Positions 34,822 through 43,825 of a DNA stretch of 64,000 nucleotides are shown here, piece after piece; the stretch's first letter is position 1, and every line of letters begins with the position of its first letter. This DNA is from JAJPIG01 sp035504735. Lineage in GTDB: Bacteria; Desulfobacterota; Binatia; Binatales; Binataceae. Position numbers and translations under genes: made by a program. The stretch spans positions 61,142 to 125,141 of the forward strand of contig DATJRJ010000256.1 of assembly GCA_035504735.1 (NCBI GenBank). Direction: 5' to 3'. The notes below the pieces were generated by a model. It had not been told where the DNA came from, made no database searches, and worked only from the letters and a program-made list of their open reading frames with translations.

Positions 34822-36492
34822 TCAGACCGTCCTGAACGGTTGTGCCGCCGCGCCCAGCTTCGCCGCATCACCCGGGCGGACGCCGTTACGCTTGGCAAGC
34901 GAGCTGTTTCGCGGTCTCACGCCGTCTTTGTAAAGTTTGTATTCCACGGAATCGACCAGGGCCTGCCAGCTTGCCTCGATAACATTATTGGAGACTCCGA
35001 CGGTGCCCCAGTTGCGCTTGCCGTCGTTCGATTCGATCAGCACGCGCACACGCGAGCCGGTGCCATGGCCGGTATCCAGTACGCGCACCTTGTAGTCGAC
35101 CAACTGCATCGCTTCAAGCGACGGATAATACGGCACCAATGAGCGCCGCAGCGCCGCATCGAGCGCATGCACGGGGCCGTTGCCGATCGCAGAATTGCGC
35201 GTGCGCTGGCCGTCGGGCCCCTCGATCACCACGACCGCTTCGCTGAATGGCGCCTGGTCCTCATGCCACTTGTCGTCGAAGACGCGGAAGCTCACGAAGC
35301 GAAAGTATTCGCGCATGAGGCCGAGCGTGTGAAGCATCACCAGCTCGAAGGAGGCATCGGCACCATCGAAGACGTAGCCCAGGCTTTCGAGCCGCTTGAG
35401 CTCGTCGAGCAGCAGGCCGATGTTTTCGTTGCTGGCTTCGATGTTTAAGCCGAACTCGCGCGCCTTGTAGAGGATGTTGGCGCGGCCCGAGAGCTCCGAG
35501 AGCACGACGCGCCGGTTGTTACCGACCAGGGCTGGATCGATATGCTCGTAGGTGCGTGCGTTGCGTTGGATGCCGGAGACATGGAGCCCCGCCTTATGCG
35601 TGAAGGCACAGCGTCCGACATAAGGCTGGCGCACAGCCGGAGTCACGTTCGCGAGCTCATAAACCAGCCGGGAGACGTCCTCCAACGATTTGAGGCGCTT
35701 CGGCGGCACGCACTGATAGCCGAGCTTGAGCTGCAGATTGGCGATAATCGATACCAGGTTGGCATTGCCGCAGCGCTCCCCGAGCCCATTGATCGTACCT
35801 TGCACCTGTATCGCGCCCGCCTCGACCGCGGCGATCGAGTTGGCAACGGCGACCTCAGAATCGTTATGACAATGGATTCCGAGCGCGCAACCGACTGCGG
35901 CGCGAGCAGCTGTAACGCCCGCACTAATCTCATGCGGCAGGCGGCCGCCATTAGTATCGCACAGCGCGATCGTGTCGACCCCGGCCTCGTCGACCGCCTT
36001 GAGACAGGCAATCGCGAACGCAGGATTTGCGGCGAAGCCGTCGAAAAAGTGCTCGGCGTCGAAGATCACCTCGTCCAGATGGCGCTTCAGATAGGCAATC
36101 GTGTCGTGCAGGATTTCGAGGTTGGCCTCGGCCGAGATTCGCAGCGCCTCGCGTACGTGCAGGTCCCAGGTCTTGCCGACCACGGTCGCAACGGCCGTAT
36201 CGGCGCGCAGGATTAGCTGTAGATTCTTGTCGGCCGAGGCGCGCACGCCGGCGCGACGGGTCGAGCCGAAGGCGACGATTTTTGCATGCTGAAGCTTGAA
36301 GCGTTTGATTTCTTTGAAAAAGGCCGCATCGCGTTCGTTGGAACCGGGCCAGCCGCCCTCGATGTAGTCGATCCCGAGCTCGTCGAGCCGCTGTGCGATC
36401 GTGAGCTTGTCCTCGACCGTGAGCGACACGTCCTCGGACTGGCATCCGTCGCGCAACGTGGTGTCGTAGATTCGAATTTTGCGCGCCAGCAC
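34822..36492 (-). CDS. cimA: (R)-citramalate synthase
   Basis: Condenses pyruvate and acetyl-CoA, the first step of the threonine-independent isoleucine route. The 556-residue protein begins with IRIYDTTLRDGCQSEDVSLT and has the metal-binding HCHNDSEVAVANS, NGLGERCGNANL, FTHKAGLHVSG and a C-terminal allosteric domain. The longer length and EDVSLTVEDK match the citramalate synthase subgroup rather than LeuA. It lies two bases after lysC. With hom and thrC elsewhere in the window, the organism appears to keep threonine for protein and make isoleucine from pyruvate. Confidence 0.93.
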   Translation of the reverse strand: MLARKIRIYDTTLRDGCQSEDVSLTVEDKLTIAQRLDELGIDYIEGGWPGSNERDAAFFKEIKRFKLQHAKIVAFGSTRRAGVRASADKNLQLILRADTAVATVVGKTWDLHVREALRISAEANLEILHDTIAYLKRHLDEVIFDAEHFFDGFAANPAFAIACLKAVDEAGVDTIALCDTNGGRLPHEISAGVTAARAAVGCALGIHCHNDSEVAVANSIAAVEAGAIQVQGTINGLGERCGNANLVSIIANLQLKLGYQCVPPKRLKSLEDVSRLVYELANVTPAVRQPYVGRCAFTHKAGLHVSGIQRNARTYEHIDPALVGNNRRVVLSELSGRANILYKAREFGLNIEASNENIGLLLDELKRLESLGYVFDGADASFELVMLHTLGLMREYFRFVSFRVFDDKWHEDQAPFSEAVVVIEGPDGQRTRNSAIGNGPVHALDAALRRSLVPYYPSLEAMQLVDYKVRVLDTGHGTGSRVRVLIESNDGKRNWGTVGVSNNVIEASWQALVDSVEYKLYKDGVRPRNSSLAKRNGVRPGDAAKLGAAAQPFRTV

Positions 36493-36494
36493 GA

Positions 36495-37739
36495 TCAGAA
36501 GGTCTCCGGGCCAGCGGCGTTCTGATCGGCGCCGAGAAAGGCGTCGTGCAACGCGCGCATCGCGAGCTCGCCGTACTTGGCATTCACTACCACCGAGACC
36601 TTGATCTCGGAGGTCGCGATCATTTCGATATTCACGCGCTCATCGGCCAGTATCTGAAACATCCGCGCGGCGACGCCGGCATGCGATCGCATCCCGACGC
36701 CAACCACTGATACCTTTGCCACCTGCTCCTCGTGACGCACCCCGCTTGCGCCAACCTCGGCGGCGAGCATCCTGATGATGTCGAGCGCGCGCCGCAAATC
36801 ACCGCGTCCAACCGTGAAGGTCATGTCAGTGTGGCCGTCGGCGCTGGCATTCTGAATAATCATATCGACCACGATTCCGGCCGCAGCGATCGGCCCGAAG
36901 ATTCGCGCCGCCAGACCCGGCCGATCCTCGACGCCGGTAATCGTCAGCTTGCTCTGATTTTGGTCGAGCGTGACGCCTGAAACCAGCACGTTTTCCATTT
37001 TTCGATCCTCCTGCCCGACCCAGGTTCCTTCGAGGTCCTCCTTGAAACTCGAGCGGACCACCAGCGGGACGTTGAAGCGGCGCGCGAGCTCCACTGAGCG
37101 CAACTGCAGCACTTTCGCCCCGAGTCCCGCCATCTCCAGCATCTCATCGTACGAGACCCGCTTGAGCTTGCGCGCATTAGGACAGATGTTCGGGTCGGCG
37201 GTATAGACCCCGTCGACATCGGTAAAAATTTCGCACGCCGACGCCTTGAGTGCCGCCGCCATCGCCACCGCCGTCAGATCGGAAGCCCCGCGCCCCAGCG
37301 TGGTGATATCGCCGTGCTCGTCGACGCCCTGGTAGCCCGCGATCACGACAACCTGATGGCTTCGGAGCGCAGCGAGCACCCGCTCGCATTCGACCGCCAC
37401 GATTCGAGCCCGGCCGTGATTATCGTCGGTCCGGACCCGCAACTGATGCGCCAGGAAGGAAACCGCCGGGCATCCGATTGTGCCGAGCCGTATCGCAAGC
37501 AGCGCCGCCGAAACTTGCTCGCCGGTGGACACCAGCACATCGGTCTCGCGCGCATCGGGCGTCTCGCACAATTCGCTGGCGAGCGCGAACAGCCGATTGG
37601 TCTCGCCGGCCATGGCCGAGACCACGATCACCAGGTCATCGCCCGCCGAATGCGCCCGCGCCACGTGATCAGCGACCTTCTTGATCCGTTCGATCGAGCC
37701 GACCGACGTGCCGCCGAATTTCTTAACCAGCAGAGCCAT
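36495..37739 (-). CDS. lysC: Aspartate kinase
   Basis: Phosphorylates aspartate at the entry to lysine, threonine and methionine synthesis. The 414-residue protein has VKKFGGTSVG at the N-terminus, STGEQVSAAL, LGRGASDLTAVA, the FTDVDGVYTADP segment and two ACT domains at the C-terminus (DRPGLAARIFGPIA, HAGVAARMFQILADE). These make it a single-function, allosterically controlled class II type. It is not fused to hom, which lies 20 kb away. A hairpin directly precedes its start. Confidence 0.96.
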   Translation of the reverse strand: MALLVKKFGGTSVGSIERIKKVADHVARAHSAGDDLVIVVSAMAGETNRLFALASELCETPDARETDVLVSTGEQVSAALLAIRLGTIGCPAVSFLAHQLRVRTDDNHGRARIVAVECERVLAALRSHQVVVIAGYQGVDEHGDITTLGRGASDLTAVAMAAALKASACEIFTDVDGVYTADPNICPNARKLKRVSYDEMLEMAGLGAKVLQLRSVELARRFNVPLVVRSSFKEDLEGTWVGQEDRKMENVLVSGVTLDQNQSKLTITGVEDRPGLAARIFGPIAAAGIVVDMIIQNASADGHTDMTFTVGRGDLRRALDIIRMLAAEVGASGVRHEEQVAKVSVVGVGMRSHAGVAARMFQILADERVNIEMIATSEIKVSVVVNAKYGELAMRALHDAFLGADQNAAGPETF

Positions 37740-37750
37740 CTAACCTCAAA

Positions 37751-37765
37751 CCCGCCGGATGCGGG
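37751..37765 (-). terminator. Hairpin with short T-run between tsaE and lysC
   Basis: Read on the minus strand, CCCGC and GCGGG pair with a five-base loop and are followed by TTTGAGG. It sits 12 bases before the lysC ATG and could end the upstream transcription unit or attenuate lysC. The stem is short, so the call is weak. Confidence 0.35.
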
Positions 37766-37848
37766 CTGAAACGTTAATTATGAGCGGAAGATGGGGCCTA
37801 AACCAGAGCCCCCGGCGACGGTGCAAAATCGACGTGCGAGCCGCCCTG

Positions 37849-38343
37849 CTAGCCGAAACGTGCTTGCAAACGGTTGAGCAACTCGAGGTAGCGGCTACCT
37901 TGCGCCGAAAACTCGATCAGGCGTGTGTTGGCGCCGGCGAATCCGAAATGGATCGAAAGGCAATCAAGCCCCGGGGCTTCGCGCAAGCGCTCGAACCATT
38001 CAACCGCCGCCACTCCCGCGGAGAAAAGATATTCGCGCAAGCCGAGATCGTCGAGTCGGGCCTGCTCGAGCCGGTAGAGATCGATATGGTACAGCACGAG
38101 TCGGCCGTGATGCTCCTGGATCATCGTGAAGGTCGGGCTCAGGATCTTCTTCTCGTCGAGGTCCAACCCGCGCGCCAGGCCTTTGACGAAACAAGTCTTG
38201 CCGGCGCCGAGATCGCCGACCAAAGCCAACAATTCACCGCCCGTTAGCATTGAAGCCAGCCGGCGGCCCCAGGCTTTGGTCTGGCGCGCCGAGCGGCTTT
38301 CGATCGCAAATCGGCCCATCGATGTAGTGGAGAAATCAGTCAC
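37849..38343 (-). CDS. tsaE: tRNA threonylcarbamoyladenosine synthesis ATPase TsaE
   Basis: TsaE is the small P-loop ATPase that supports t6A37 formation by TsaB/TsaD. The 164-residue protein has Walker A GDLGAGKT (residues 43-50), SPTFTMIQEH and HIDLYRLE. The ATG overlaps the stop of the nnr gene by eight bases; a second ATG at 38319 is possible. In many bacteria tsaE likewise follows the NAD(P)HX repair gene. The t6A it helps make is the substrate of MtaB encoded downstream in the same run. Confidence 0.93.
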   Translation of the reverse strand: MTDFSTTSMGRFAIESRSARQTKAWGRRLASMLTGGELLALVGDLGAGKTCFVKGLARGLDLDEKKILSPTFTMIQEHHGRLVLYHIDLYRLEQARLDDLGLREYLFSAGVAAVEWFERLREAPGLDCLSIHFGFAGANTRLIEFSAQGSRYLELLNRLQARFG

Positions 38344-39892
38344 GCAGCGCGGCCATCGCGCTCGGCAACTCGTCGATCACATCACCAGCCAGATAGCCCA
38401 CCGGCCCGCGGCGCGACGATACTCGATCGGCGGCAAAGCCGTGAAGAAAGACCCCGAGCTTGAGCGCATCGAACGGTTCAAAACCCTGTCCCATCAGCGC
38501 GCCCAGCATACCTGACAATGTATCGCCCATCCCCGCGGTCGCCATTCCGGGATTACCGCTCGAATTGATACCCAGCTCGCCCCGCGGACCTGCGACAATC
38601 GAGCGATTGCCCTTGAGCAGCACATGAGCGCCGGTCATCTGAGCCAGGCGGCCCGCACTGGAGATTCGATCCGCGTTGACCTCGGCGGTTGAGCTGCTCA
38701 GCAGGCGCGCCATCTCACCCGGATGCGGCGTCAGGATCGTCGGCCGCGCAGAACGTTTGAGGCGCGCGGGGCCGAGCGCGGCGAGCACGTTCAATCCGTC
38801 GGCATCGAGCACCAGCGGCAGTGATGATGAGTCCGGATTATCGATTAACCACGCTATCAGCTCATGCGTGCCATCACTCACGCCGATTCCCGGACCGACG
38901 ACCAGCGCGGATATCCCGGATGCGAGCGCTTTCAGCCGATCGATCGTGCGCGCACCATCGAAATGGCCGTTCATCTCGGGCATCCCTTCGGTCATCAGCT
39001 CAGCCTGCCCGGCCGCGACCATCGCCGCCACCGAGTCGGGAATCGCTGCTGTCACCAGTCCCGCTCCCATCCGCAGCGCACCGCGCGAGGCCAGCAAGGC
39101 CGCGCCGGCCTTGCCGCGGCTGCCCGCGACGATCAACGGATGGCCGTACGTGCCCTTGTGACTATTGGCGATGCGCGGCTTCAACAACGGCGCTACCTCC
39201 GCGGCTTCGAGGTAACATCCCGTGGCACCAAGCTCCTGGAACGCAGCCGGCGCAAAACCGATATCCGCGACCTCCAACGTGCCGCAACAGGCAGCCCCAG
39301 GATATGAAACATGGCCGAACTTGGCGGCGCCGAAAGTGATCGTCAAATCGGCTTCCACCGCCGTACCCATGATCGCGCCAGTATCCGCGTTCACACCGGA
39401 AGCGATATCGACCGTGCTCACGATTGCCGCGGCGCGATTGATCTCTTCCACGGCGTGGCGCGCGAGTCCTTTGACTTCGGCATTCAAACCGGTGCCGAAG
39501 ATCGCATCGATGATAACGCCGGCGCTGCTTGCCAATGCCGAGGTCACCGCCGCTTCGCTCGCCGCTTCGATCACGCGGCGATCCGCGCTTATCCAGTCAT
39601 CATAAGCGCGGCGCGCGTCGTCCCGCAGCTCCCCCGCGCTGCCGAGTAGGATGACGCGCACTTGCGCGCCGCTCTCAGCCAGCCGGCGCGCCGCGACCAT
39701 CCCATCGCCGCCATTGTTGCCCCGCCCTGCGACCACCACGATCCCCGCGCGAACCCGATCCGGCCACCGACGCATCGTGGTATCGGCCACGGCCTCGCCC
39801 GCTCGCGTCATCAATGAGTAAGAAGCGATTCCATAGCGCTCCTGGCTCAGACGGTCGAGCTGGCGGCTTTGCGCGGCGGTCAGCAGTTTCAT
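38336..39892 (-). CDS. nnr: Bifunctional NAD(P)HX epimerase / ADP-dependent NAD(P)HX dehydratase
   Basis: Repairs hydrated NADH and NADPH. The 518-residue protein is a fusion. The N-terminal YjeF_N epimerase domain has VVVAGRGNNGGDGMVAAR and IDAIFGTGL, and the C-terminal ribokinase-like dehydratase has GSRGKAGAALLASRGALR, VGPGIG, LTPHPGEMARLL and the NPGMATAGMGDTLSG loop. Full length for the fused family. It lies seven bases after pdxJ and overlaps tsaE. Confidence 0.95.
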   Translation of the reverse strand: MKLLTAAQSRQLDRLSQERYGIASYSLMTRAGEAVADTTMRRWPDRVRAGIVVVAGRGNNGGDGMVAARRLAESGAQVRVILLGSAGELRDDARRAYDDWISADRRVIEAASEAAVTSALASSAGVIIDAIFGTGLNAEVKGLARHAVEEINRAAAIVSTVDIASGVNADTGAIMGTAVEADLTITFGAAKFGHVSYPGAACCGTLEVADIGFAPAAFQELGATGCYLEAAEVAPLLKPRIANSHKGTYGHPLIVAGSRGKAGAALLASRGALRMGAGLVTAAIPDSVAAMVAAGQAELMTEGMPEMNGHFDGARTIDRLKALASGISALVVGPGIGVSDGTHELIAWLIDNPDSSSLPLVLDADGLNVLAALGPARLKRSARPTILTPHPGEMARLLSSSTAEVNADRISSAGRLAQMTGAHVLLKGNRSIVAGPRGELGINSSGNPGMATAGMGDTLSGMLGALMGQGFEPFDALKLGVFLHGFAADRVSSRRGPVGYLAGDVIDELPSAMAALRD

Positions 39893-39899
39893 CGGAGAT

Positions 39900-40715
39900 T
39901 CAGCGATGCGCCGCCGAGCGATGTGACGATCGGGTGCGCGGAATAATCGAAAGGTCAGGATGGTCCAGCAGGGCTTTCATCTCGCGGACCGCGCGAGCCA
40001 TCCCGACCATCACGGCGCGGCCGACGATCGCGTGGCCGATATGGAGCCATTGCAGGCCGCGGAGCGCCGCGACCGGGCCGACGTTGCGATAGTTCAGCCC
40101 ATGCCCGGCGTTGCACTTGAGCTTGAGCGCGCGGGCGGTCTCGGTTGCGGCGCGGATCTTCTCGAGCTCGGCGAGCGATGACTCGCCGAGCTTCGGAGCG
40201 CGCGCGCTGTTGGCGGCCAACAGGTCGGCGTCGGCGAGATTGGCATAGCTGCCGGTATGCAGCTCGACGAACTCGGCTTCCAGGGCGGCCGCGGCGGCGA
40301 GCTGATACGGCTCGGGATCGACAAACAGGCTGACCACGATGCCGGCGCCGCGAAGTCGGCGCACCAGTGGCGTCAGCCGATCGGTGAGGCCGGCTACATC
40401 GAGACCGCCCTCCGTGGTGAGCTCGGCGCGTCGCTCGGGCACCATGCAGACTTCGTCCGGATGAATTCGCACCGCCAGCTCGACCATCTCGTCGATCGGC
40501 GCCAGCTCCTGGTTGAGATGGACGCGCACGGCATTGCGCAGGCCCACCAGGTCGTAATCCTGAATATGCCGGCGATCCTCGCGCAGATGAACAGTAATCG
40601 CGCCGGCGCCGGCGCGTTCAGCAAGCCGGGCGGCTTCGATCGGGTCGGGATAATCCGTGCGGCGCGCCTGGCGCACCGTAGCGACATGATCGATGTTGAC
40701 GCCGAGTCGCGCCAT
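39900..40715 (-). CDS. pdxJ: Pyridoxine 5'-phosphate synthase
   Basis: Last step of DXP-dependent vitamin B6 synthesis. The 271-residue TIM barrel has GVNIDHVATVRQARR at the start, ITVHLREDRRHIQD, CMVPERR, ELHTGSYAN, KCNAGHGLNY and HIGHAIVGRAV, all family hallmarks. The C-terminal tail past the usual end is basic and probably disordered. The ATG overlaps the glmM stop as ATGA. A longer frame upstream is antisense-free but lies within glmM and is rejected. Confidence 0.96.
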   Translation of the reverse strand: MARLGVNIDHVATVRQARRTDYPDPIEAARLAERAGAGAITVHLREDRRHIQDYDLVGLRNAVRVHLNQELAPIDEMVELAVRIHPDEVCMVPERRAELTTEGGLDVAGLTDRLTPLVRRLRGAGIVVSLFVDPEPYQLAAAAALEAEFVELHTGSYANLADADLLAANSARAPKLGESSLAELEKIRAATETARALKLKCNAGHGLNYRNVGPVAALRGLQWLHIGHAIVGRAVMVGMARAVREMKALLDHPDLSIIPRTRSSHRSAAHR

Positions 40716-42073
40716 CAGGAGCCGGCGCCGATACGGCGCTGGATAGCTGCGCCGATTTCCCGGGCAAACGCCGCAATCGCAACCGAATCGTCGCCCTCGA
40801 TCATCACGCGAGCCACCATCTCGGTGCCCGAGTATCGGACCAGCAAACGCCCGTTGCGGCCGAGGCGCCGCTTGGCGTCGGCGATCAGGCCGCGCACCTC
40901 GGGCATGCCATCGAGCGGGGTACGCTCGCGCACGCGCACGTTCTCGAGTACCTGCGGCACCCGGCGCATCGCGCGCAATTCGCTGAGCGGCCGCTCGCAC
41001 TCGATCATATGACTGATCATCAGCAGCGCCGTCAGCAGGCCGTCTCCGGTCGTCGAGTGATCCATGAAGATCACGTGACCGGACTGCTCACCGCCCAGGT
41101 TGTAGCGCTTGAGACGCATCTCGCGCGCCACCGAAGGGTCGCCGACTTCGGTGCGCACCAGCCGCACCCCGACCGCTTCCAGAGCGCGCTCCAGCCCGAA
41201 GTTGCTCATCACCGTCGCCACGACCGTGTTGTCCTTGAGACGGCCCTCGGCCGAGAACTTACGCCCGAGAATCGCCATCATGTCGTCGCCGTCGAACAGC
41301 TCACCCCGTTCGTCGAAGAGCACCGCCCGGTCCGCGTCGCCGTCGAGCGCGAGGCCGAGGTTGGCGCCGGTTTCGGCGATGGTGCGGCGCAGCCGCTCGG
41401 TATGCATCGCGCCGCAATCGCGGTTGATGTTCATGCCGTCAGGGTCGACGCCGATCGCGATCACCTCGGCGCCGAGCTCGCTCAGCAGATCGGGGCCGAC
41501 CTTGTAGGCGGCGCCGTTCGCGCAATCGACCACGATTTTCAGTCCGTCGAAGGTGGTATCGCGCGCCAGGCAGTTTTTCAGAAACACCAGGTAACGACCG
41601 TGCGCGTCGTCGATACGGGCCGCCTTGCCGATCTGATCGGCGGGCGCGCGCCCGAGCTTGCCGTCGTCGAAGACCAAATCCTCGATGCGATGCTCGGTCT
41701 CGTCATCGAGCTTGAAGCCCTCGCGCGAAAAGAACTTGATACCGTTGTCTTCGTAAGGATTGTGCGAGGCCGAAATCACCACCCCCGCATCGGCCCTCAT
41801 GCTGCGCGTCAGGAAGGCGATGGCCGGAGTCGGCATCGGCCCGACCAGCCATACGTCGACGCCCATCGAGCAGATTCCCGAGGCCATCGCGGTCTCCAGC
41901 ATGTAGCCGGAGAGCCGCGTGTCCTTGCCGATCAGGATGCGGCGATGACGCCCGCTAGGCGCGCGGAAGACGTGCGCCAGCGCGCGGCCCAGGCGCAGCG
42001 CGGTTTCTGAAGTGATCGGTTCGAGATTGGCGACGCCGCGCACGCCGTCGGTGCCGAACAGCCGGTTTCCCAT
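40715..42073 (-). CDS. glmM: Phosphoglucosamine mutase
   Basis: Converts glucosamine 6-phosphate to glucosamine 1-phosphate for peptidoglycan and LPS. The 452-residue protein begins LFGTDGVRGVAN, has the phosphoserine loop VVISASHNPYEDNGIKFF, the metal loop LALDGDADRAVLFD, GGEQSGHVIF and the C-terminal phosphate-binding RYSGTE. It belongs to the conserved cdaA-ybbR-glmM cluster, in which the diadenylate cyclase is thought to be influenced by both neighbours. Confidence 0.97.
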   Translation of the reverse strand: MGNRLFGTDGVRGVANLEPITSETALRLGRALAHVFRAPSGRHRRILIGKDTRLSGYMLETAMASGICSMGVDVWLVGPMPTPAIAFLTRSMRADAGVVISASHNPYEDNGIKFFSREGFKLDDETEHRIEDLVFDDGKLGRAPADQIGKAARIDDAHGRYLVFLKNCLARDTTFDGLKIVVDCANGAAYKVGPDLLSELGAEVIAIGVDPDGMNINRDCGAMHTERLRRTIAETGANLGLALDGDADRAVLFDERGELFDGDDMMAILGRKFSAEGRLKDNTVVATVMSNFGLERALEAVGVRLVRTEVGDPSVAREMRLKRYNLGGEQSGHVIFMDHSTTGDGLLTALLMISHMIECERPLSELRAMRRVPQVLENVRVRERTPLDGMPEVRGLIADAKRRLGRNGRLLVRYSGTEMVARVMIEGDDSVAIAAFAREIGAAIQRRIGAGS

Positions 42074-42085
42074 TTTTCGCCGCTG

Positions 42086-43063
42086 CTAGCGGTAGACTCT
42101 GAGTCTAACGTTCTGCGGATCGTGACGCACCACCTGCAGCCCATCGGGCAGGCTGACCTCCAGCGGCACGATATGCCACGCGCCCGGCTCGATACCGCTC
42201 GCATCTACAAACACCGCGTCGCCGAGATCAAGTTTCGCGAGCTTCAACAGCGGCCCACGGATCGTCACCCTGGCGACGGCCGGATCGATACGCGAACGGC
42301 TGGCGGTATCACGCACCTGCACCTTGAGGCCCTTGAACTCGCGATCAACGATCACCTGCGTGAGCATCACCCGGGCCTCGACCACCTCGGTGCCGAGACT
42401 GACACGGGCGCCCGGATCGAGCACCCGTACCGGCGCGTCGATATCGGCCGATGCATCCTCGATTGAGAGCGGTTCGGTCTCGACGTGCTTGATCGCTGAC
42501 ACGAAGCGGCTCGGGCCGTTCGCCTCGACCTCGGAGGGCATGACCTGGGTCGAGGCGACCCGGTAGCCAGTCGCCGGCTTGCCATCGAGGTCGAGTTTTA
42601 CGGGCACGCCGCGCTTAATGATACGATCGATATCCAGCACGATCTGCGAAGGTACGATGCGCGTGACACTGGTGCCGCGATACTCGCTGAACATCTCCGC
42701 AGTGAGCCGGAAGGAGGCCTGGCCCGCGCCGACCCCGTTCAGATTGAGCTTGAGCGTGAGGCGATCCGGATCGAGCAGCGACAGCATTGTGGGCGTGCCC
42801 GCGACGGTGACCTTAATGAACTGCGGATGATCATTAATTATCACCAGCCCGGCCGGCAGCGAGCTGTAGCGGACCGGAACTTCGAGCTGAACCTCGTCGG
42901 TATGCTCACCGGCGTTGACGAAAACCCACAGTGCGATCGCCAAAAAAACCGATAACAGCCGCAGCCCCAGGTTGTGCCTCAAAATCCGGCGCAGCCGCCC
43001 GGAAGCAGGGCGTGCGGACTTCGCAGATTCAATCGGGATCGGTGATTTGGCCGGCTCCGGCAT
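42086..43063 (-). CDS. YbbR-domain protein (CdaR-like)
   Basis: The 325-residue protein has an N-terminal cytoplasmic tail, one membrane helix (about residues 31-50, LGLRLLSVFLAIALWVFVNA) with the YbbR-typical WVFVN end, and extracytoplasmic YbbR repeats. It fits the CdaA regulator CdaR (YbbR) by topology and by position between cdaA and glmM. It starts six bases after the cdaA stop. Family call is confident; the regulatory effect on CdaA in this organism is inferred from other bacteria. Confidence 0.87.
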   Translation of the reverse strand: MPEPAKSPIPIESAKSARPASGRLRRILRHNLGLRLLSVFLAIALWVFVNAGEHTDEVQLEVPVRYSSLPAGLVIINDHPQFIKVTVAGTPTMLSLLDPDRLTLKLNLNGVGAGQASFRLTAEMFSEYRGTSVTRIVPSQIVLDIDRIIKRGVPVKLDLDGKPATGYRVASTQVMPSEVEANGPSRFVSAIKHVETEPLSIEDASADIDAPVRVLDPGARVSLGTEVVEARVMLTQVIVDREFKGLKVQVRDTASRSRIDPAVARVTIRGPLLKLAKLDLGDAVFVDASGIEPGAWHIVPLEVSLPDGLQVVRHDPQNVRLRVYR

Positions 43064-43069
43064 CGCGCC

Positions 43070-43819
43070 TTACCTCAGCCGATGCAGACGGGTCAGCAAC
43101 CGCGACGTATCGACGTCCTGCAGCAATCGGCCCCGAGTCGCGATCGAGATGGTGCCGTGTTCCTCGGAGACCACGATCACCACGGCGTCGTTCTCCTCGG
43201 TGAGGCCAATTGCCGCCCGATGGCGCGTGCCGAGTGTCAACGCCACATTGGGATCGGTCGCGAGCGGCAGGAGACAGGCCGCGGCCAGCAACCGATCGCC
43301 CTTGACGATCACGGCCCCGTCGTGAAGCGGCGAGCCGCGCATGAAGATGGTCTCGACCAGCTCGCGGGACAAGCGCGCATCCATTTCGCGGCCGGTCTCC
43401 GCGTACTCGCTGAGGCCCATCTCCTGCTCGATAACGATCAAGGCGCCGATGCGGCGCGCTGCCAGCCAAGCCGCCGCGGCGGTCAGTTCCTCGGCCGCTC
43501 GCGCCATGTTGACGCGCACGGCGAAAAACGGACCGGTGCCCATCCGGGCCAGCGCGCGGCGAATATCGGACTGAAAGATCACTACCAGGATAACAATTAA
43601 CGAACCGAGAAAGTTGTTCAGCAACCAGTTGAGCGTGAACAGCCCCAGCATCTGCGAGGCGACGAACGCCATACCGATCAGCGCCAGGCCGACCACCATC
43701 TGGACTGTGCGCGTGCCACGAATCAGGGTGATAATGCGATAGATGACGAAGGCGACGATCAGGATATCAAGCGCATCCTGCCATCTGAGAGGCGGTATGA
43801 AACCGATGTAGTTGTGCAT
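43070..43819 (-). CDS. cdaA: Diadenylate cyclase CdaA
   Basis: Makes c-di-AMP from two ATP. The 249-residue protein has three N-terminal membrane helices (within residues 15-82) and a DAC domain with the catalytic DGA motif in SPLHDGAVIV (Asp167-Ala169) and the RHR motif in GTRHRAAIG (Arg199-Arg201). Both motifs are intact. It sits six bases after folP and just ahead of the ybbR-like gene and glmM, the standard arrangement. No c-di-AMP phosphodiesterase or receptor gene is visible in the window. Confidence 0.95.
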   Translation of the reverse strand: MHNYIGFIPPLRWQDALDILIVAFVIYRIITLIRGTRTVQMVVGLALIGMAFVASQMLGLFTLNWLLNNFLGSLIVILVVIFQSDIRRALARMGTGPFFAVRVNMARAAEELTAAAAWLAARRIGALIVIEQEMGLSEYAETGREMDARLSRELVETIFMRGSPLHDGAVIVKGDRLLAAACLLPLATDPNVALTLGTRHRAAIGLTEENDAVVIVVSEEHGTISIATRGRLLQDVDTSRLLTRLHRLR

Positions 43820-43825
43820 GACCGG

